64,000 bases of DNA from Halobacillus ihumii (GTDB lineage Bacteria; Bacillota; Bacilli; Bacillales; Halobacillaceae), in NCBI RefSeq assembly GCF_902726645.1, contig NZ_CACVAO010000001.1, positions 1,488,001-1,552,000 of the forward strand, given 5' to 3'. Made by a program: the position numbers and the translations under genes. Shown piece after piece: positions 63,946 to 64,000 of this stretch (the first letter of the stretch is position 1; every line of letters begins with the position of its first letter). The notes under the pieces are model-generated. The model worked only from the letters and a program-made list of their open reading frames with translations, was not told the DNA's origin and searched no databases.

Positions 63946-63981
63946 AACTCCAATAGCTATTTTTCTATTGGAGGTTTTTTT
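63946..63981 (+). terminator. intrinsic terminator of the mscS gene
   Basis: AACTCCAATAG pairs with CTATTGGAG around an eight-base loop and runs into seven T. Confidence 0.88.
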
Positions 63982-64000
63982 AAAAACCCCCTTTTTCCCT

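Overview
The window reads as chromosome of a spore-forming, low- to mid-GC Bacillaceae. Sporulation genes (spo0F, spoIIR, a YhcN/YlaJ-type lipoprotein), a Bacillus-type F1Fo ATP synthase operon and a gene order close to the Bacillus subtilis murAA-ywhB segment all point there. A marine or halotolerant genus such as Halobacillus or a relative is a guess from the acidic proteins and the style of the intergenic repeats, not something the sequence proves. I see no rRNA, tRNA, insertion sequence, prophage or CRISPR array.

Layout. 1-2.3 kb: murAA (its 3' end is cut by the window edge), ywmB, ywzB. 2.7-10.1 kb: atpIBEFHAGDC on the minus strand, with a strong sigma-A-type promoter about 0.3 kb upstream of atpI. 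10.3-20.4 kb: a secreted subtilisin-like protease, then mnaA, upp, glyA, ywlG, rpiB, ywlE, mntP, ywlC and ywlB, with a dense DnaA-box cluster between ywlB and ywlC. 20.5-26.7 kb: spoIIR, prmC, prfA, a sporulation lipoprotein, tdk, a cysteine-free L31 and rho. 27-35 kb: glpX, a second murA, tal, fba, spo0F, pyrG, rpoE. 35.9-45.2 kb: a seven-gene catabolic operon (thiolase, hydroxyacyl-CoA dehydrogenase, two acyl-CoA dehydrogenases, meaB, tetR, icmF) lying between rpoE and fadF; one acyl-CoA dehydrogenase is frameshifted. 45.3-54 kb: fadF, a phospholipase-D-type cardiolipin synthase on the plus strand, a small XapX protein, argS, ywiB, a membrane protein, speB and speE. 54-58 kb: a class A penicillin-binding protein, ywhD, a tautomerase and a HbpS/GlcG protein. 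58-64 kb is the most accessory part: YitT, a stand-alone SagB-type oxidoreductase, a DinB protein, a HExxH metalloprotease-like protein with a probable frameshift, a membrane protein, an esterase and an MscS channel.

Working together. The window groups energy coupling (atp), cell-wall precursor supply (two murA, mnaA, a PBP), nucleotide salvage and synthesis (upp, tdk, pyrG), C1, pentose and gluconeogenic metabolism (glyA, rpiB, glpX, tal, fba), translation and transcription factors (prfA, prmC, L31, argS, rho, rpoE) and acyl-CoA degradation. The icmF operon carries a perfect cre match and an operator-like sequence resembling one upstream of fadF, so carbon-catabolite and acyl-CoA control are the likely inputs.

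The least explained content is intergenic. Two arrays of short cores are spaced 20-21 bp apart, about two helical turns (12.63-12.78 and 21.23-21.44 kb). A related 27-bp-period family occurs at 14.75 and 31.93 kb. A perfect palindrome is repeated near 10.2, 35.2 and 56.2 kb. Several leaders look regulatory: a pyrG leader with a GGGCTC start and attenuator, a spo0F leader with a long hairpin, and a spoIIR hairpin that covers its own ribosome binding site.
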